From: UMGS1590 sp963558655
GTDB taxonomy: Bacteria; Bacillota; Peptococcia; Peptococcales; Peptococcaceae
Reading direction: 5' to 3'
Length of the DNA stretch: 64,000 nucleotides
NCBI GenBank assembly: GCA_963558655.1
Contig: CAUWHJ010000016.1
Coordinates: 7,025 to 71,024 of the forward strand
The notes beneath the pieces are model-generated. The model worked only from the letters and a program-made list of their open reading frames with translations, had not been told where the DNA came from and did not search any database. Each line of letters opens with the position of its first letter. Position 1 is the stretch's first letter. Made by a program: the position numbers and the translations under genes. Shown here piece by piece: positions 42,406-53,043 of this stretch.

Positions 42406-45400
42406 TGTTCCAGATAACACACACGTCAGTTTTGACAAAATAAATGGTGCATATTTCTATTTTGAATTAGCAGGCAGTGATGAAAAAGAGACTGTCTGGC
42501 TTCCTGTTGGCGAAAATACAGGTGACTTGGCAAAGATGTCATTAGATGCTTATAATAGAGAACATATCTTGGAATTGCAGGTTATCCAGCCAGGCGAAGT
42601 GATTGATAAACCGGTTGAACCTGTAACGCCGCCGGAAGAACCTACACGGGACGAAATCAATGCACTGTTAGATGTCAAAGTGGATTGTGATAAAGATGAA
42701 CATCAGGAAAAAAACTATGATATAGTTGCTTGTGACATCGGTGAGGTAACCGGAAATGAAGAAGCTGGTTATACCGTTGATGTGACAGTCAAGAGCAACC
42801 GCTATGTGAACGATTACAATAATTCTGTTGCTGATGGGCATAAGATTGTTGGCGATGCCGAAAAAACTGTGACCTTAGAAAACAAGGGGAATGGTTGGGT
42901 ACTGCCGGATGGTGTATCTAATGTGGTTGTATTTACCGTGACCTGCGATGGTGGCGCTGCGGCTGATAATTTTACACTGACTTATGACGCCACCCTTGGT
43001 GCCTTTGGCAAACCTGGTGGCGAATCGCAGGCGGTTGTAAAAAATCTCGCTGCGGATACGTATAAACTGTGGGTAAAAGACCCAGAAGTGACAGATGATG
43101 TGCAGCCGGAAAATGAAACCAAATGGCCAGCATTTTATCAGTCTCAAGGTATTGCTGTTGTCATGATTGGTTGGACGGCTGAAGAAGATAACAAAATCTA
43201 CGGAAAAAGCGACAAGATGCCAGCCCTGATTGACGAAGTAACCATTAAAGATAAAGATGTCACAGTCTACGCTGTTTGGGGCTATGACGAAAATGGTAAT
43301 GGCACACCAGATGTAGAAGAAGATTTCCATACGCTGACTTATGATGCGAGCGGTGGTGCTTTTGGCGACAAAACCACTGCTGTTACCGATGGTTTAGCGG
43401 CAAATGACTATCCATTGTGGGATAAGGAAGCCGGCACTATTCCGGATGAAGGTACAGCAGAGCTGCCAACGCACGCACAGGCAGAGCCACCGGAAGGCAC
43501 GGTCATTTCGGATGCAGAGCTTGTAGACGTTGTTTTGCTTGGCTGGACAACGAAACAACCAACGGCACCAGGAACGATTTATGCAGCCGGTGAGAAGTAT
43601 CCAACGCTTGCAAATACTGTAACCATTAAAGATGCTGATGCTACCGTTTATGCTGTTTGGGGCTATGATGAAAACGCTGACGGCGTAGCCGATGCACAGC
43701 AGATTGTCATTACACCTGCGGACATCACCATCTATGAAGGTGGCACAGGGTACGAAGGTGTATTGGATGGCGATGATGTGATTGGCACAAACGAAAACGG
43801 TTTGCCAGAACCTGGCTACTATTTCATTTTGCCTTACCAGTTGGACGATGAACTTGGCGGTGCAGGCAACATCATTGATTTGAGTGATAAGCTGCATCTT
43901 GCTTATGACAATGCAAATGACCCAACAGACAAACGTGGTTGGAATGTAGAGCTGTACAATAAAGACCATCCAGAACAGAGCATGGCTTATGGAAAATATG
44001 TTTATCGCTTAGTACCAGAAACCGAGGGTTATCCTGTTCGGTTGGAAATCAGAGATGATGAAGGAAATCTTCAAACCAGCGATGAATTTAACATTAGCTT
44101 GGATTCTCTCTATCAAACCTATTCCATGAAACTGTACACAGCACCGGAAGTAGATCGTGTTCAGGTCACTGCACAGGTTCGTGATGACAGTGGAAACTGG
44201 GTTGATGTCAACGATAAACTTCAGGCAGATGTTGTACAAGGTATTGCGCGAGGCACTGCTTCTCTGACGATTCGTGGTACAACGGATGAAAATCCTGTTT
44301 CTACCATTCAGGATGATGTAACCGATGAAGTCGATACCATTACAGCGGTGCAGCCAGACGGTGTAACCTACTATGTGAACGACAGTGATATTCCTGTTGT
44401 GATGAATCAGGATGAGAACAATGTGAAGCTGTTGAATGATACGATTGTTGATGAAAACGGTTCACAAGCAGCGATGGAAAATGCGATTGTCGATGCAGCG
44501 GCTAAAGATGCAGATATTGACATTGATGAAAATGACACCTTCGATTTCCGTTATCTGGACCTCGTAGACACCGATAACGGTGATGCCTATGTCACCTTGG
44601 GAGATGGGCAGGAAATGACCATTTATTGGCCATATCCGGAAGGTATGGATGCCAATGATACGTTCTATGTAGCGCATTTCGATGGCTTAGACCGCGATTT
44701 TGCTGCCGGTGATTTGGGCACAGCCATTGCTGATGCAGACTTGAAACTTTATCATGAAGGCGATGACACGTATAAACTTGAAAAAACCAAAAACGGTATC
44801 AAGTTTACCACCAGCAGCTTCTCACCATTCGCGCTTGTTTACGACAATGAGGGCTGCGGCACGATTGACCCACCTCCAGTAGACCCAGGCGAACCTGGTG
44901 GCGGTGGCGACAACCCACCAGCCCTCAACACCGAAGACCATTTCTCCTATGTGGTTGGCTATGAAGATGGCATGGTGAAACCACAGCGCAACATTACCCG
45001 CGCCGAAGTCTCCTCCATCTTCTATCGCTTGTTAGAAGATGAGGTGCGTGACGATAACACCACCGATGTGTCCGATTTTAGCGACGTGAGCGCAAGCGAC
45101 TGGTATGGTACCACCGTAGCCACCCTCTCCAAAATGGGCATTGTCAAAGGCTACGAAGACGGCACCTTCCGACCAAATGCACCAATCACCCGTGCAGAAT
45201 TTGCAGCCATCGCCACCCGCTTCTTTGAAGAAACCGGCGCAGAGTATGAACCGGGCACCTTCACCGATGTAAGTGGTGACGAATGGTTCGCTGGCGCTAT
45301 TCAGGATGCTGTGAACCTTGGCTTAATTGGTGGCTATGAAGACGGCAGCGTGCGACCAAACAACAACATCACGCGTGCCGAAGCCTGTGCCATCGTCAAC

Positions 45401-45607
45401 CGCACCTTGGGCCGCGTGCCGGATGCAGACCATCTCCTGCCAACGGACGAAATGAAGACTTGGCCGGACAACCAGCCAAGCGATTGGTTCTATGCCGATA
45501 TGCAGGAAGCCACGAACGGCCATGAGTACGAGTGGATTACTGAAGACGGCAACAAGGTGGAAGAGTGGACAAAGATCATGTTGGATAACGATTGGGAAGA
45601 TCGTTAA
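42326..45607 (+). pseudogene. SLH surface protein, 3' part (after frameshift)
   Basis: Continuation in the +1 frame; true joining point is near 42390-42404. After a linker rich in Pro and Glu come two divergent tandem repeats of about 120 residues (starting LTYDATLGAFGKPGG at about 42976 and LTYDASGGAFGDKTT at about 43333), each closing with VYAVWGYDEN. These resemble InlB-type beta-grasp repeats. A beta-rich region follows, then a Pro-Gly linker and three SLH domains near 44930-45430: VVGYEDGMVKPQRNITRAE, IVKGYEDGTFRPNAPITRAE and LIGGYEDGSVRPNNNITRAE. SLH domains bind pyruvylated wall polymer. Whole product would be about 1500 residues. Confidence 0.85.
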
Positions 45608-45644
45608 AGGTTTGAATCTCGAATAAAAATTCAAATGGTGAAAC

Positions 45645-45680
45645 AATGCAGCATCAGTGATTGGTGCTGCATCGTTTTTT
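45645..45680 (+). terminator. terminator after the SLH protein gene
   Basis: Stem ATGCAGCATC/GGTGCTGCAT with CG-T6 tail. Confidence 0.8.
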
Positions 45681-45741
45681 ATAACACGATGCTGTGTTGT
45701 ATAATGCACTGTTAATTTTGCAATCTGTACTATAATTCTTC

Positions 45742-45771
45742 TTGACAACATAGGGGGATTGTGATTAAAAT
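45742..45771 (+). promoter_or_regulatory. promoter of the leu operon
   Basis: -35 TTGACA (45742-45747), 18-bp spacer, -10 TAAAAT (45766-45771). Confidence 0.65.
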
Positions 45772-45778
45772 AATAGCA

Positions 45779-46025
45779 GTGAGAATATTATGAGATAAAC
45801 GATGACAAGGAGTAGTAAGAAAAGCGTTGTCAGAGAGAAGCACTGGCTGGTGAAAAGTGCGGACAATCAATTTCTGAACTCGCCTTTGAGTTTTGCACGT
45901 TTGTGCCGGGTCATGCCCGTTAATAATGTGAGTGGTCGCGCATTGGCGCGGCAATTAGAGTGGTACCGCGGAATTGATGCCCTTTTCGTCTCTAAATTTT
46001 AGAGATGAAAAGGGCATTTTTATTG
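45779..46025 (+). ncRNA. leucine T-box leader
   Basis: The core T-box AGAGTGGTACCGCGG lies at 45957-45971. A specifier reading CTC (Leu) follows GAA at 45879-45881 in the stem I loop. The terminator is TGCCCTTTTC-TCTCTAAA with its complement (45978-46016) and a T run. Uncharged tRNA-Leu should favour read-through into leuACDB. Confidence 0.92.
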
Positions 46026-46044
46026 AGCAGAAAGGATGCTAACC

Positions 46045-47580
46045 ATGAGCAAAGACAGAGTCATCATTTTTGATACCACCTTGCGCGATGGGGAACAATC
46101 CCCAGGATGCAGCATGAATTTGCAGGAAAAACTGGCGGTGGCGCGTCAGCTGGAAAAACTCGGTGTTGATGTTATTGAAGCTGGTTTTCCAATTTCTTCG
46201 CCTGGCGATTTTGAGTCGGTGAAGCAGATTGCGGATACCATTACCGATTCCACGGTTTGTGGGCTGGCACGTTGCGCCAAAAAGGATATTGAAGCGTGCG
46301 GCGAAGCGCTGAAAGGTGCGAAAAAATCACGTATTCATGTTTTTATTGCAACCAGCCCTATTCACATGGAATACAAACTTAAGATGACACCGGAGCAGGT
46401 GATTGAAAAAGCTGTGGAGGGTGTTCGTCTTGCTAAGACGTATACCGATGATGTAGAGTTTTCTTGCGAAGATGCGTCACGCAGCGAAATTCCGTTCCTG
46501 TGCCGTATTGTGGAAGCGGTAATTGATGCTGGTGCGACCACCATCAATTTGCCGGATACGGTTGGCTATGCGGTGCCTTGGGAATATGGTGATTTCATTA
46601 AGGCGGTTATTGATGGCACGCCAAATGCTGATAAAGCCATTTTCAGCGTGCATTGTCATAACGACCTCGGCCTGGCGGTTGCCAATTCTCTTGCTGCTGT
46701 GTACAAGGGGGCGCGCCAGATTGAGGTGGCATTGAATGGCATTGGTGAACGTGCTGGCAATACATCGCTGGAAGAAGTGGTGATGGGGATTGAAACCCGT
46801 AAAGATGCCATGCAGTGTGAAACCGGCATTAAGACCAAAGAAATTTATCGCAGCTGCCGCCTGGTTAGCCAAACCACCAATATGCCAATTCCGGCCAATA
46901 AAGCCATTGTTGGTAAAAATGCGTTCTTGCATGAATCTGGTATTCATCAAGATGGTGTGCTGAAGAAACGCGAAACCTACGAAATCATGAGTCCGGAATC
47001 CATCGGTATTACGGCGGATAACCTTGTTTTGGGCAAACATTCCGGACGGCACGCTTTTCAGGTGCACATGGCAGACCTTGGTTTTTATCTTGAAGGCGAT
47101 GAATTGCAGGAAGCCTTCGCTGAGTTTAAGAAACTCTGTGACCGCAAGAAAGAAGTGCTGGACGATGACTTGATTGCACTCATTGATGCGAAGGTGGCGA
47201 CTGCTGACGATTCCTACATCTTTGACCATCTTTATGTCTTTACCGGCACAGACCTGACATCGACAGCCACGCTTGGTGTTAAGATTGACAATGAAATTAA
47301 AGAAATTGCCACGCTGTCTGATGGTCCGGTTGATGCTGCCTGCAAGGCGTGTGAAGAAATTCTTGGGCCACAGTATGAAGGCGCTTTTGATATGCAGTCT
47401 TACCGCATTGAAGCCATCACCGGCGGCACCGATGCACAGGCTGATGTGAACATTAAAGTGGAATATAAAAACAAAGTTTTCAATGGGCACGGGCTTAGCA
47501 CCAGCGTGCTTGAGGCCTCTGCCAAGAGTTATTTGAACGCTATCAACAAAGCGTTGCATTGGGAACAGATGAATCATTAA
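46045..47580 (+). CDS. leuA: 2-isopropylmalate synthase
   Basis: 511 residues. TTLRDGEQSPGCSMN (active-site R-D), the metal-binding HCHNDLGLAVANSLAA and GIGERAGN, then the C-terminal regulatory domain (about 390-505) that gives leucine feedback. Condenses acetyl-CoA with 2-ketoisovalerate. ATG 46045 has AAAGGA at about 10 bp; the earlier ATG at 46036 touches it. First gene of leuA-leuC-leuD-leuB. Confidence 0.97.
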   Translation: MSKDRVIIFDTTLRDGEQSPGCSMNLQEKLAVARQLEKLGVDVIEAGFPISSPGDFESVKQIADTITDSTVCGLARCAKKDIEACGEALKGAKKSRIHVFIATSPIHMEYKLKMTPEQVIEKAVEGVRLAKTYTDDVEFSCEDASRSEIPFLCRIVEAVIDAGATTINLPDTVGYAVPWEYGDFIKAVIDGTPNADKAIFSVHCHNDLGLAVANSLAAVYKGARQIEVALNGIGERAGNTSLEEVVMGIETRKDAMQCETGIKTKEIYRSCRLVSQTTNMPIPANKAIVGKNAFLHESGIHQDGVLKKRETYEIMSPESIGITADNLVLGKHSGRHAFQVHMADLGFYLEGDELQEAFAEFKKLCDRKKEVLDDDLIALIDAKVATADDSYIFDHLYVFTGTDLTSTATLGVKIDNEIKEIATLSDGPVDAACKACEEILGPQYEGAFDMQSYRIEAITGGTDAQADVNIKVEYKNKVFNGHGLSTSVLEASAKSYLNAINKALHWEQMNH

Positions 47581-47601
47581 CGATAAAGGGGAACAACGAT
47601 T

Positions 47602-48864
47602 ATGGGTATGACAATGACACAGAAGATCATCGCAGCGCACGCTGGTCTATCTGAAGTACACGCGGGTCAGCTTGTTACGGCCAAAGTGGACATGGTATTG
47701 TCCAACGATATTACCGGGCCGGTGGCGATTCGTGAGATGCGTAAAGTGGGAATGGATACGGTTTTTGATAACACAAAGATTGCGATGATTCCCGATCATT
47801 TTTCACCTGCGAAAGATATTAAGAGTGCGGAACAGTGCAAAGCCATTCGTGATTTTGCCAAGGAGCATCAGATTAAGCATTATTACGAAGTTGGTAAGAT
47901 GGGCGTGGAACATTGCCTTTTGCCGGAGCAGGGCATTGTTGGCGCTGGCCAGCTCATCATTGGCGCTGACAGCCACACGTGCACCTATGGTGCGGTGGGG
48001 GCGTTTTCTACCGGTATGGGCAGCACCGATATTGCCGCAGCAATGATTAGTGGCGAAACGTGGCTCAAAGTGCCGGAAGCTATTAAAGTGACGGTGACAG
48101 GCGCACCAACGAATCGGTTTGTATCTGGTAAAGATGTGATTCTTTACTTGATTGGCATGATTGGAGTGGATGGCGCACTGTACCAAAGTCTTGAATTTAC
48201 CGGTGATGGGCTTGCCCATCTTTCGATGGACAGTCGTCTTACGATTGCCAATATGGCTATTGAATGTGGTGCAAAGAACGGCATTTTCCCTGTCGATGAT
48301 ATTTGCAAGGCTTATCTTGCAGAACGTTTCGATGGCGAAGTGATAGCGTATGAAGCCGATGCCGATGCGGAATACAGCCGTGAAATCACCATCAATCTGG
48401 CGGACCTCAAGCCACAGGTGGCTTTTCCACATCTGCCAAGTAACACCCATGCAGTTGACGCCATCGACAAAATTGCCATTGACCAGGTGGTTATTGGCAG
48501 CTGCACCAACGGGCGTCTCGAAGATATGCGTGTGGCTGGCGAGATTCTCAAAGGCAAAAAGGTGGCACCGTATTTGCGCCTTATTGTTATTCCAGGCACG
48601 CAGGAAGTTTATGAAGCCTGCATGAAAGAGGGCATCACACAAACCATTCTTGATGCTGGCGGCGTTGTTTCTACACCAACGTGCGGTCCATGCCTGGGTG
48701 GGTACATGGGGATTCTCGCCAAAGGCGAACGTGCGCTTTCTACTACCAACCGCAACTTTGTCGGTCGCATGGGCGATCCGGAGAGCGAAGTGTATCTTTG
48801 CAATCCAGCTGTTGCAGCCGCCAGTGCCATTACCGGCTATATCACCAATCCAGAGGAGGTATAA
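47602..48864 (+). CDS. leuC: 3-isopropylmalate dehydratase, large subunit
   Basis: 420 residues, the shorter aconitase-like form common in anaerobes. Cluster cysteines are in VIGSCTNGRLED and PTCGPCLGGYMG, and the substrate loop in GADSHTCTYGAVGAFSTGMGSTD. Isomerises 2- to 3-isopropylmalate with LeuD. Confidence 0.95.
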   Translation: MGMTMTQKIIAAHAGLSEVHAGQLVTAKVDMVLSNDITGPVAIREMRKVGMDTVFDNTKIAMIPDHFSPAKDIKSAEQCKAIRDFAKEHQIKHYYEVGKMGVEHCLLPEQGIVGAGQLIIGADSHTCTYGAVGAFSTGMGSTDIAAAMISGETWLKVPEAIKVTVTGAPTNRFVSGKDVILYLIGMIGVDGALYQSLEFTGDGLAHLSMDSRLTIANMAIECGAKNGIFPVDDICKAYLAERFDGEVIAYEADADAEYSREITINLADLKPQVAFPHLPSNTHAVDAIDKIAIDQVVIGSCTNGRLEDMRVAGEILKGKKVAPYLRLIVIPGTQEVYEACMKEGITQTILDAGGVVSTPTCGPCLGGYMGILAKGERALSTTNRNFVGRMGDPESEVYLCNPAVAAASAITGYITNPEEV

Positions 48865-48870
48865 TCAACC

Positions 48871-49359
48871 ATGAGCAGTAAAGCATGGAAAGTTGGCAAT
48901 AATATTGACACCGATCTTATTATCGCTGCACGTTATCTCAACGATGCCAGTGATGAAAATATGCGCGCCCATTGCATGGAGGATGTGATTCCCGATTATG
49001 CAAACACCATTGCACCTGGCGATGTGTTGGTGGCTGGCAGCAACTTTGGCTGCGGCAGTTCTCGTGAACACGCGCCGATTGCGATTAAGGTGGCTGGCAC
49101 CAAGTGTGTCATTGCCGAAAGTTTTGCCCGCATTTTTTATCGCAATGCCATCAATATTGGCTTGCCAATTATTGAATCACCGGAAGCGGCACAGGCGATT
49201 GACTCGGGCGATGAGTTAGAGGTTCATTTTGAAGAAGGCGTTATTAACAACCTGACAAAAAATGAAACCTATCATTTTGAAAAATTCCCTGAATTTATCC
49301 AGAAGATTGTTGAAGCAGGCAACCTCTTGAATTATGTGAAAGCGAAGGTGGGCCAATGA
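48871..49359 (+). CDS. leuD: 3-isopropylmalate dehydratase, small subunit
   Basis: 162 residues; NNIDTDLIIAARYL and GSNFGCGSSREHAPIAIK are the small-subunit marks. It follows leuC by 6 bp and overlaps leuB by ATGA. Confidence 0.96.
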   Translation: MSSKAWKVGNNIDTDLIIAARYLNDASDENMRAHCMEDVIPDYANTIAPGDVLVAGSNFGCGSSREHAPIAIKVAGTKCVIAESFARIFYRNAINIGLPIIESPEAAQAIDSGDELEVHFEEGVINNLTKNETYHFEKFPEFIQKIVEAGNLLNYVKAKVGQ

Positions 49360-50411
49360 GAAGAAAAGTAGCCGTATTGCGTGGCGATGGCATCGGTCCT
49401 GAAATTGTTGATGCAGCTGTTGATGTGTTAAAGGCGGTAGACGCCAACTACCATCTTGGTTTGGAATTTGTGGATGCCTTTTTTGGCGGCGCTGCCATTG
49501 ATGAATATGGCGAACCTTTTCCGGAAGCCACCAAAGCCATTGTGAAAGACGTGGACGCAGTGCTCCTCGGCTCTGTGGGGGGACCAAAATATGATGCACT
49601 GCCACGAGAACAGCGTCCGGAAACAGGGTTGCTTGCGATTCGCAAAGAATTGGGGCTTTATTGTAACATTCGTCCGGCGAAGTATTATGATTTTCTTGCT
49701 GACCGTTTGGTGTTTAAGAAAGAGGTTGTCGAGGGTGTAGATATTGTTATCTATCGCGAACTCACCAGCGGCATCTACTTTGGTGAAAAGAAACGTGAAG
49801 GTGATCGCGCCTATGATGTGATGGCTTATACCCGTGAAGAAATTGAACGCATTGTGCGCGATGCTTTCGTGCTTGCCAACCAGCGTCCAAAGAAACATCT
49901 CACCTCGGTAGATAAAGCCAATGTGCTTGAAACCTCTCGCTTATGGCGTGAAATTGTTAATGAAGTGGCGAAAGAATATCCGGAAGTGACTGTTGACCAT
50001 ATGTATGTTGACAATGCAGCGGTACAGTTGGTGCTCAATCCTAAGCAGTTTGATGTCATTGTCACGGAAAACAGCTTTGGTGATATTTTAAGTGATGAAT
50101 CCGCTGCACTCGCCGGCTCTCTTGGCATGGTTCCATCGGCTAGCCTTGGCGGTAGCGTTGGCCTTTATGAGCCAGCCCATGGCTCGGCGCCAGACATTGC
50201 AGGCCAGGGCATCGCCAATCCAATCGCCACTATTCTTTCTGCCGCCTATATGCTGCGCCTTTCGCTGGCAGCACCAGAAGCCGCTGCGGCAATTGAAAAT
50301 GCTGTGCAAAAGGTCATTGATGATGGCTACCGCACAGTGGATATTGCTGCCGATGCTGCGGCGGCTGTTGGCACAAAAGAACTGACTCAGGCGATTATTG
50401 AACGTTTATAA
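49356..50411 (+). CDS. leuB: 3-isopropylmalate dehydrogenase
   Basis: 351 residues. Begins VAVLRGDGIGPEIVDAAV; has GSVGGPKYDALP, the RxxxRxxLxLxxxxRP pattern LLAIRKELGLYCNIRP, the active-site Tyr in ELTSGIYFGEK, and YEPAHGSAPDIAGQGIANP with the NAD site. Last gene of the operon; a strong terminator follows. Confidence 0.97.
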   Translation: MRRKVAVLRGDGIGPEIVDAAVDVLKAVDANYHLGLEFVDAFFGGAAIDEYGEPFPEATKAIVKDVDAVLLGSVGGPKYDALPREQRPETGLLAIRKELGLYCNIRPAKYYDFLADRLVFKKEVVEGVDIVIYRELTSGIYFGEKKREGDRAYDVMAYTREEIERIVRDAFVLANQRPKKHLTSVDKANVLETSRLWREIVNEVAKEYPEVTVDHMYVDNAAVQLVLNPKQFDVIVTENSFGDILSDESAALAGSLGMVPSASLGGSVGLYEPAHGSAPDIAGQGIANPIATILSAAYMLRLSLAAPEAAAAIENAVQKVIDDGYRTVDIAADAAAAVGTKELTQAIIERL

Positions 50412-50415
50412 ATTC

Positions 50416-50449
50416 AAAAGCCAGTGTCCAAGATGGACGCTGGCTTTTT
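50416..50449 (+). terminator. terminator of the leu operon
   Basis: Stem AAAAGCCAG-GTCCA/TGGAC-CTGGCTTTT with T tail. The following 240 bp (50450-50687) hold no gene I can support; only a weak -10 TATGAT at 50645-50650. Confidence 0.85.
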
Positions 50450-50687
50450 ATAATGGTATGATATTATACAGGAGGCGTGTTTGGCTGGGCACATTGACTT
50501 TTAAGGAGTGTGGGATGGGATGATATTATTTGATGAAACGATAAGATGGTAAGTTGTTTGAACAATGAAAGTGTTTACGGCTCTAATGTCTATCTTTGGG
50601 TAAGCTTTGAATAATTTTAAGGTCTATTTTAGCGAAAGATATTGTATGATGCGTGTCAATAAAACCTTTGAAAAGGAAGTGTAGCAC

Positions 50688-51047
50688 ATGGATTATAGAG
50701 AAAAAGCCATTCAGTGCGTTAAAGATACCGTGTTGCCGATACAGGCTCAACAATTTCATGCTTGCGGCGGTAGTCTTGATGTACAGTATGAAAAATATGG
50801 TAATACAGAGGCCTTTTTCGCTAAGGTGATTGAACCTGGGCATGTGTATGAGCTTGGTTATCCAAAATGTGTTTGTCCAGAGGTGCTGTCAGGGAAAACG
50901 ATAGATGTGGCCCATTGTGAATGCTCCAGACAGAGTGTGTTGTATATTCTTGAACAGTTATTGCCGGATAAGATGATTACTGTGGAAATCATTGAAACGG
51001 TATTGACCGGGGCTAAAAACTGTCGCTTTTATGTGACTGTTGAGTGA
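50688..51047 (+). CDS. small Cys-rich protein of unknown function
   Basis: 119 residues. Contains CVCPEVLSGKTIDVAHCECSRQSVLYILEQLLP and ends EIIETVLTGAKNCRFYVTVE. The close cysteines (CVC and CEC, about residues 62-85) suggest a bound metal, and the ending resembles the last strand of V4R-like or DUF6144-like ligand-binding domains, but I am not sure of the family. Good AAGGAAG site. Its own unit. Confidence 0.65.
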   Translation: MDYREKAIQCVKDTVLPIQAQQFHACGGSLDVQYEKYGNTEAFFAKVIEPGHVYELGYPKCVCPEVLSGKTIDVAHCECSRQSVLYILEQLLPDKMITVEIIETVLTGAKNCRFYVTVE

Positions 51048-51102
51048 AGAGGTTGGCTAAGAATGAGTTGTTTTCGCTCTCGTCGAATAGAGCGTTTTAT
51101 AC

Positions 51103-51108
51103 TATAAT
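51103..51108 (+). promoter_or_regulatory. -10 element before the alcohol dehydrogenase
   Basis: TATAAT, with poor -35. Just upstream is a hairpin GCTCT/AGAGC (51076-51093). Confidence 0.45.
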
Positions 51109-51146
51109 AGAGTTAACGTATAACGTAAAATGAAAGGATGAGCAAA

Positions 51147-52301
51147 ATGGCACATTTATTCAGAACACCTCAGTACACCTTTATTGGTGATCATGCTCTT
51201 GAAGATGCAGCACCGTTGTTTGCGCGATTTGGCAAAAAAGCGCTTATTGTTACCGGGCAGTCTATGCTGCATCAGGGCTATGTGGCACAGCTTGAAGCGT
51301 TGCTTGATGCCCAGGGCGTGGGGTATGCGCTTTTCAGCGGCATCAGCGGTGAGCCGACCAATGTGATGATTGATGAAGGCTTTGCTGTGTATCAGCAAGA
51401 GGGATGCGATTTTGCCATCGGTTTTGGCAGTGGTAGTGCTCTTGATGCGGCGAAGGCCATTGCTGTGGTAGGTGAGACGGGCGAAGATATTGTTGCTTTT
51501 AAGAGTCGTGCTATCAATGATATGGCAACGCCGGTGGTGGCCATTCCGTCAACAGCCGGCACAGGCTCGGAGGCAACCAAGTTTACGGTCATTACCGATA
51601 CAAAGAACGAGGAAAAGCTGCTTATTGGCGGCGATGGCTTGATGCCAACATTGGCTATTGTTGATCCACAATTTTCTATGCAAATGCCGCCGAGCGTTAC
51701 CGTGGCAACTGGAATGGATGCGCTGACGCACGCCATTGAAGCCTATACGTCGCGCAAGGCTTTTTCTGAAAGCGACCTCTTTTGTCTTTCTGCCGTAAAG
51801 CGCATTTTTGCCAATCTGCCTGATGTATTGGCAGATGAAAGCAACAGACAGGCACGTGAACAAATGGCCATTGCTGCTTACGAGGCAGGCATTGGTATTG
51901 CAAATTCATCGGTAACGGTGGTGCATGGTATGAGCCGGCCAATCGGTGCGCTTTTCCATGTGGCGCACGGCATTTCCAATGCGATGTTATTAACAACTTG
52001 TTTGGATTATATTGTTGATGGTGCTTATGATCGCTTTGCAGATTTAGGGCGTGCGATTGGCGTGGTGTCTGACGAGGCAGACGACATACAGGCGAGTGCA
52101 CAATTTCTTGCTGCGGTTGAATCGCTTTGCACAACTTGCCAAGTGCCAACGCTGGCTGAGTATGGTATCGAGAAAGAGAAATTCTTTTCGTTCATGGATA
52201 AAATGGCCAGCGATGCCATGGCCAGCGGCAGTCCGGCGAATACACGGAAAACGCTTACAAAAGAGGATTTATTGCAGATATATCAAAATCTGTGGCAATA
52301 A
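51147..52301 (+). CDS. iron-containing alcohol dehydrogenase
   Basis: 384 residues. NAD-binding GFGSGSALDAAKAIA, then PSTAGTGSEATKFTVI, and the metal site set in GMDALTHAIEAYTS and VVHGMSRPIGALFHVAHGISNAML. Type III (Fe) dehydrogenase, probably for a short alcohol or aldehyde such as butanol, 1,3-propanediol or lactaldehyde; the exact substrate cannot be told. ATG 51147 has AAAGGATG at 6-9 bp. A LUD protein follows by 22 bp. Confidence 0.9.
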   Translation: MAHLFRTPQYTFIGDHALEDAAPLFARFGKKALIVTGQSMLHQGYVAQLEALLDAQGVGYALFSGISGEPTNVMIDEGFAVYQQEGCDFAIGFGSGSALDAAKAIAVVGETGEDIVAFKSRAINDMATPVVAIPSTAGTGSEATKFTVITDTKNEEKLLIGGDGLMPTLAIVDPQFSMQMPPSVTVATGMDALTHAIEAYTSRKAFSESDLFCLSAVKRIFANLPDVLADESNRQAREQMAIAAYEAGIGIANSSVTVVHGMSRPIGALFHVAHGISNAMLLTTCLDYIVDGAYDRFADLGRAIGVVSDEADDIQASAQFLAAVESLCTTCQVPTLAEYGIEKEKFFSFMDKMASDAMASGSPANTRKTLTKEDLLQIYQNLWQ

Positions 52302-52323
52302 TATGTAAGGAGGAGCGGAGACG

Positions 52324-52929
52324 ATGGATTTTACAAACGTAGAAAAGAATTTGCGTGCAGCGGGGTATGCCGTGTCTGCTTTTGACACAGCGGCTGATGC
52401 GGTGGCGTATTTGGATGCACAGATAGACGGAAAAAGCGTTGGTTTTGGTGGCTCGGTAACTTTAGAACAGATGCGCTTGTATGAAACACTCGGCAAGCAT
52501 AATCATGTGGTATGGCACTGGCGGCCGGAAGAAGGAAAAAGCGTTGATGCGCTGCGTGCTGAAGCGGCAGGGGCAGAAATTTATTTTTCTTCTGTGAATG
52601 GCTTGGCTGAAACTGGCGAAGTTATTAACATAGACGGTGCTTGCAATCGCATTGCTTCCATTTTTTATGGTCATCAGAAGGTGTATCTGGTGGTGGGGGA
52701 AAATAAACTTGCAGCGGATTGTGCCAAAGCGTTAGAGCGTGCGCGTCATGTGGCTGCGCCACGCAACGCCAAACGTCTCGGCGTCGCCACTCCGTGTGCA
52801 GCCAAGGGCGACCGTTGTTATGACTGTCAAAGCCCAGACCGCATCTGTCGCGGTCTTTCGGTGCTCTGGCGTTGTCCAACTGGCAGCCAGATTGAAGTGG
52901 TTTTGATTCATGAAACATTAGGGTATTAA
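52324..52929 (+). CDS. LUD domain protein (lactate utilisation, LutC-like)
   Basis: 201 residues: NVEKNLRAAGYAVSAFDTAADAVAYLDAQI, GFGGSVTLEQMRLYETL, and NGLAETGEVINIDGACNRIASIFYGHQKVYLVVGENK fit LUD (formerly DUF162), found in LutC and YkgG. A late Cys cluster (ATPCAAKGDRCYDCQSPDRICR) could hold an iron-sulfur centre. Shares the transcript of the alcohol dehydrogenase, suggesting one pathway of alcohol or hydroxy-acid oxidation. Confidence 0.85.
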   Translation: MDFTNVEKNLRAAGYAVSAFDTAADAVAYLDAQIDGKSVGFGGSVTLEQMRLYETLGKHNHVVWHWRPEEGKSVDALRAEAAGAEIYFSSVNGLAETGEVINIDGACNRIASIFYGHQKVYLVVGENKLAADCAKALERARHVAAPRNAKRLGVATPCAAKGDRCYDCQSPDRICRGLSVLWRCPTGSQIEVVLIHETLGY

Positions 52930-53043
52930 ATCTCAGAATGTAAAGCTCATCTGCAAATAGCAGGTGGGCTTGTTTTTGTGCAAGATTTCTAAAAAACACG
53001 ACAGGGGATTTTGCTAGAATACACTGGAGAGGAGGAATGAACG

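Noticed and set aside
46477..47640. 387-codon open frame on the minus strand
   Set aside because: Antisense shadow of leuA; Phe- and Asn-rich, without domains.
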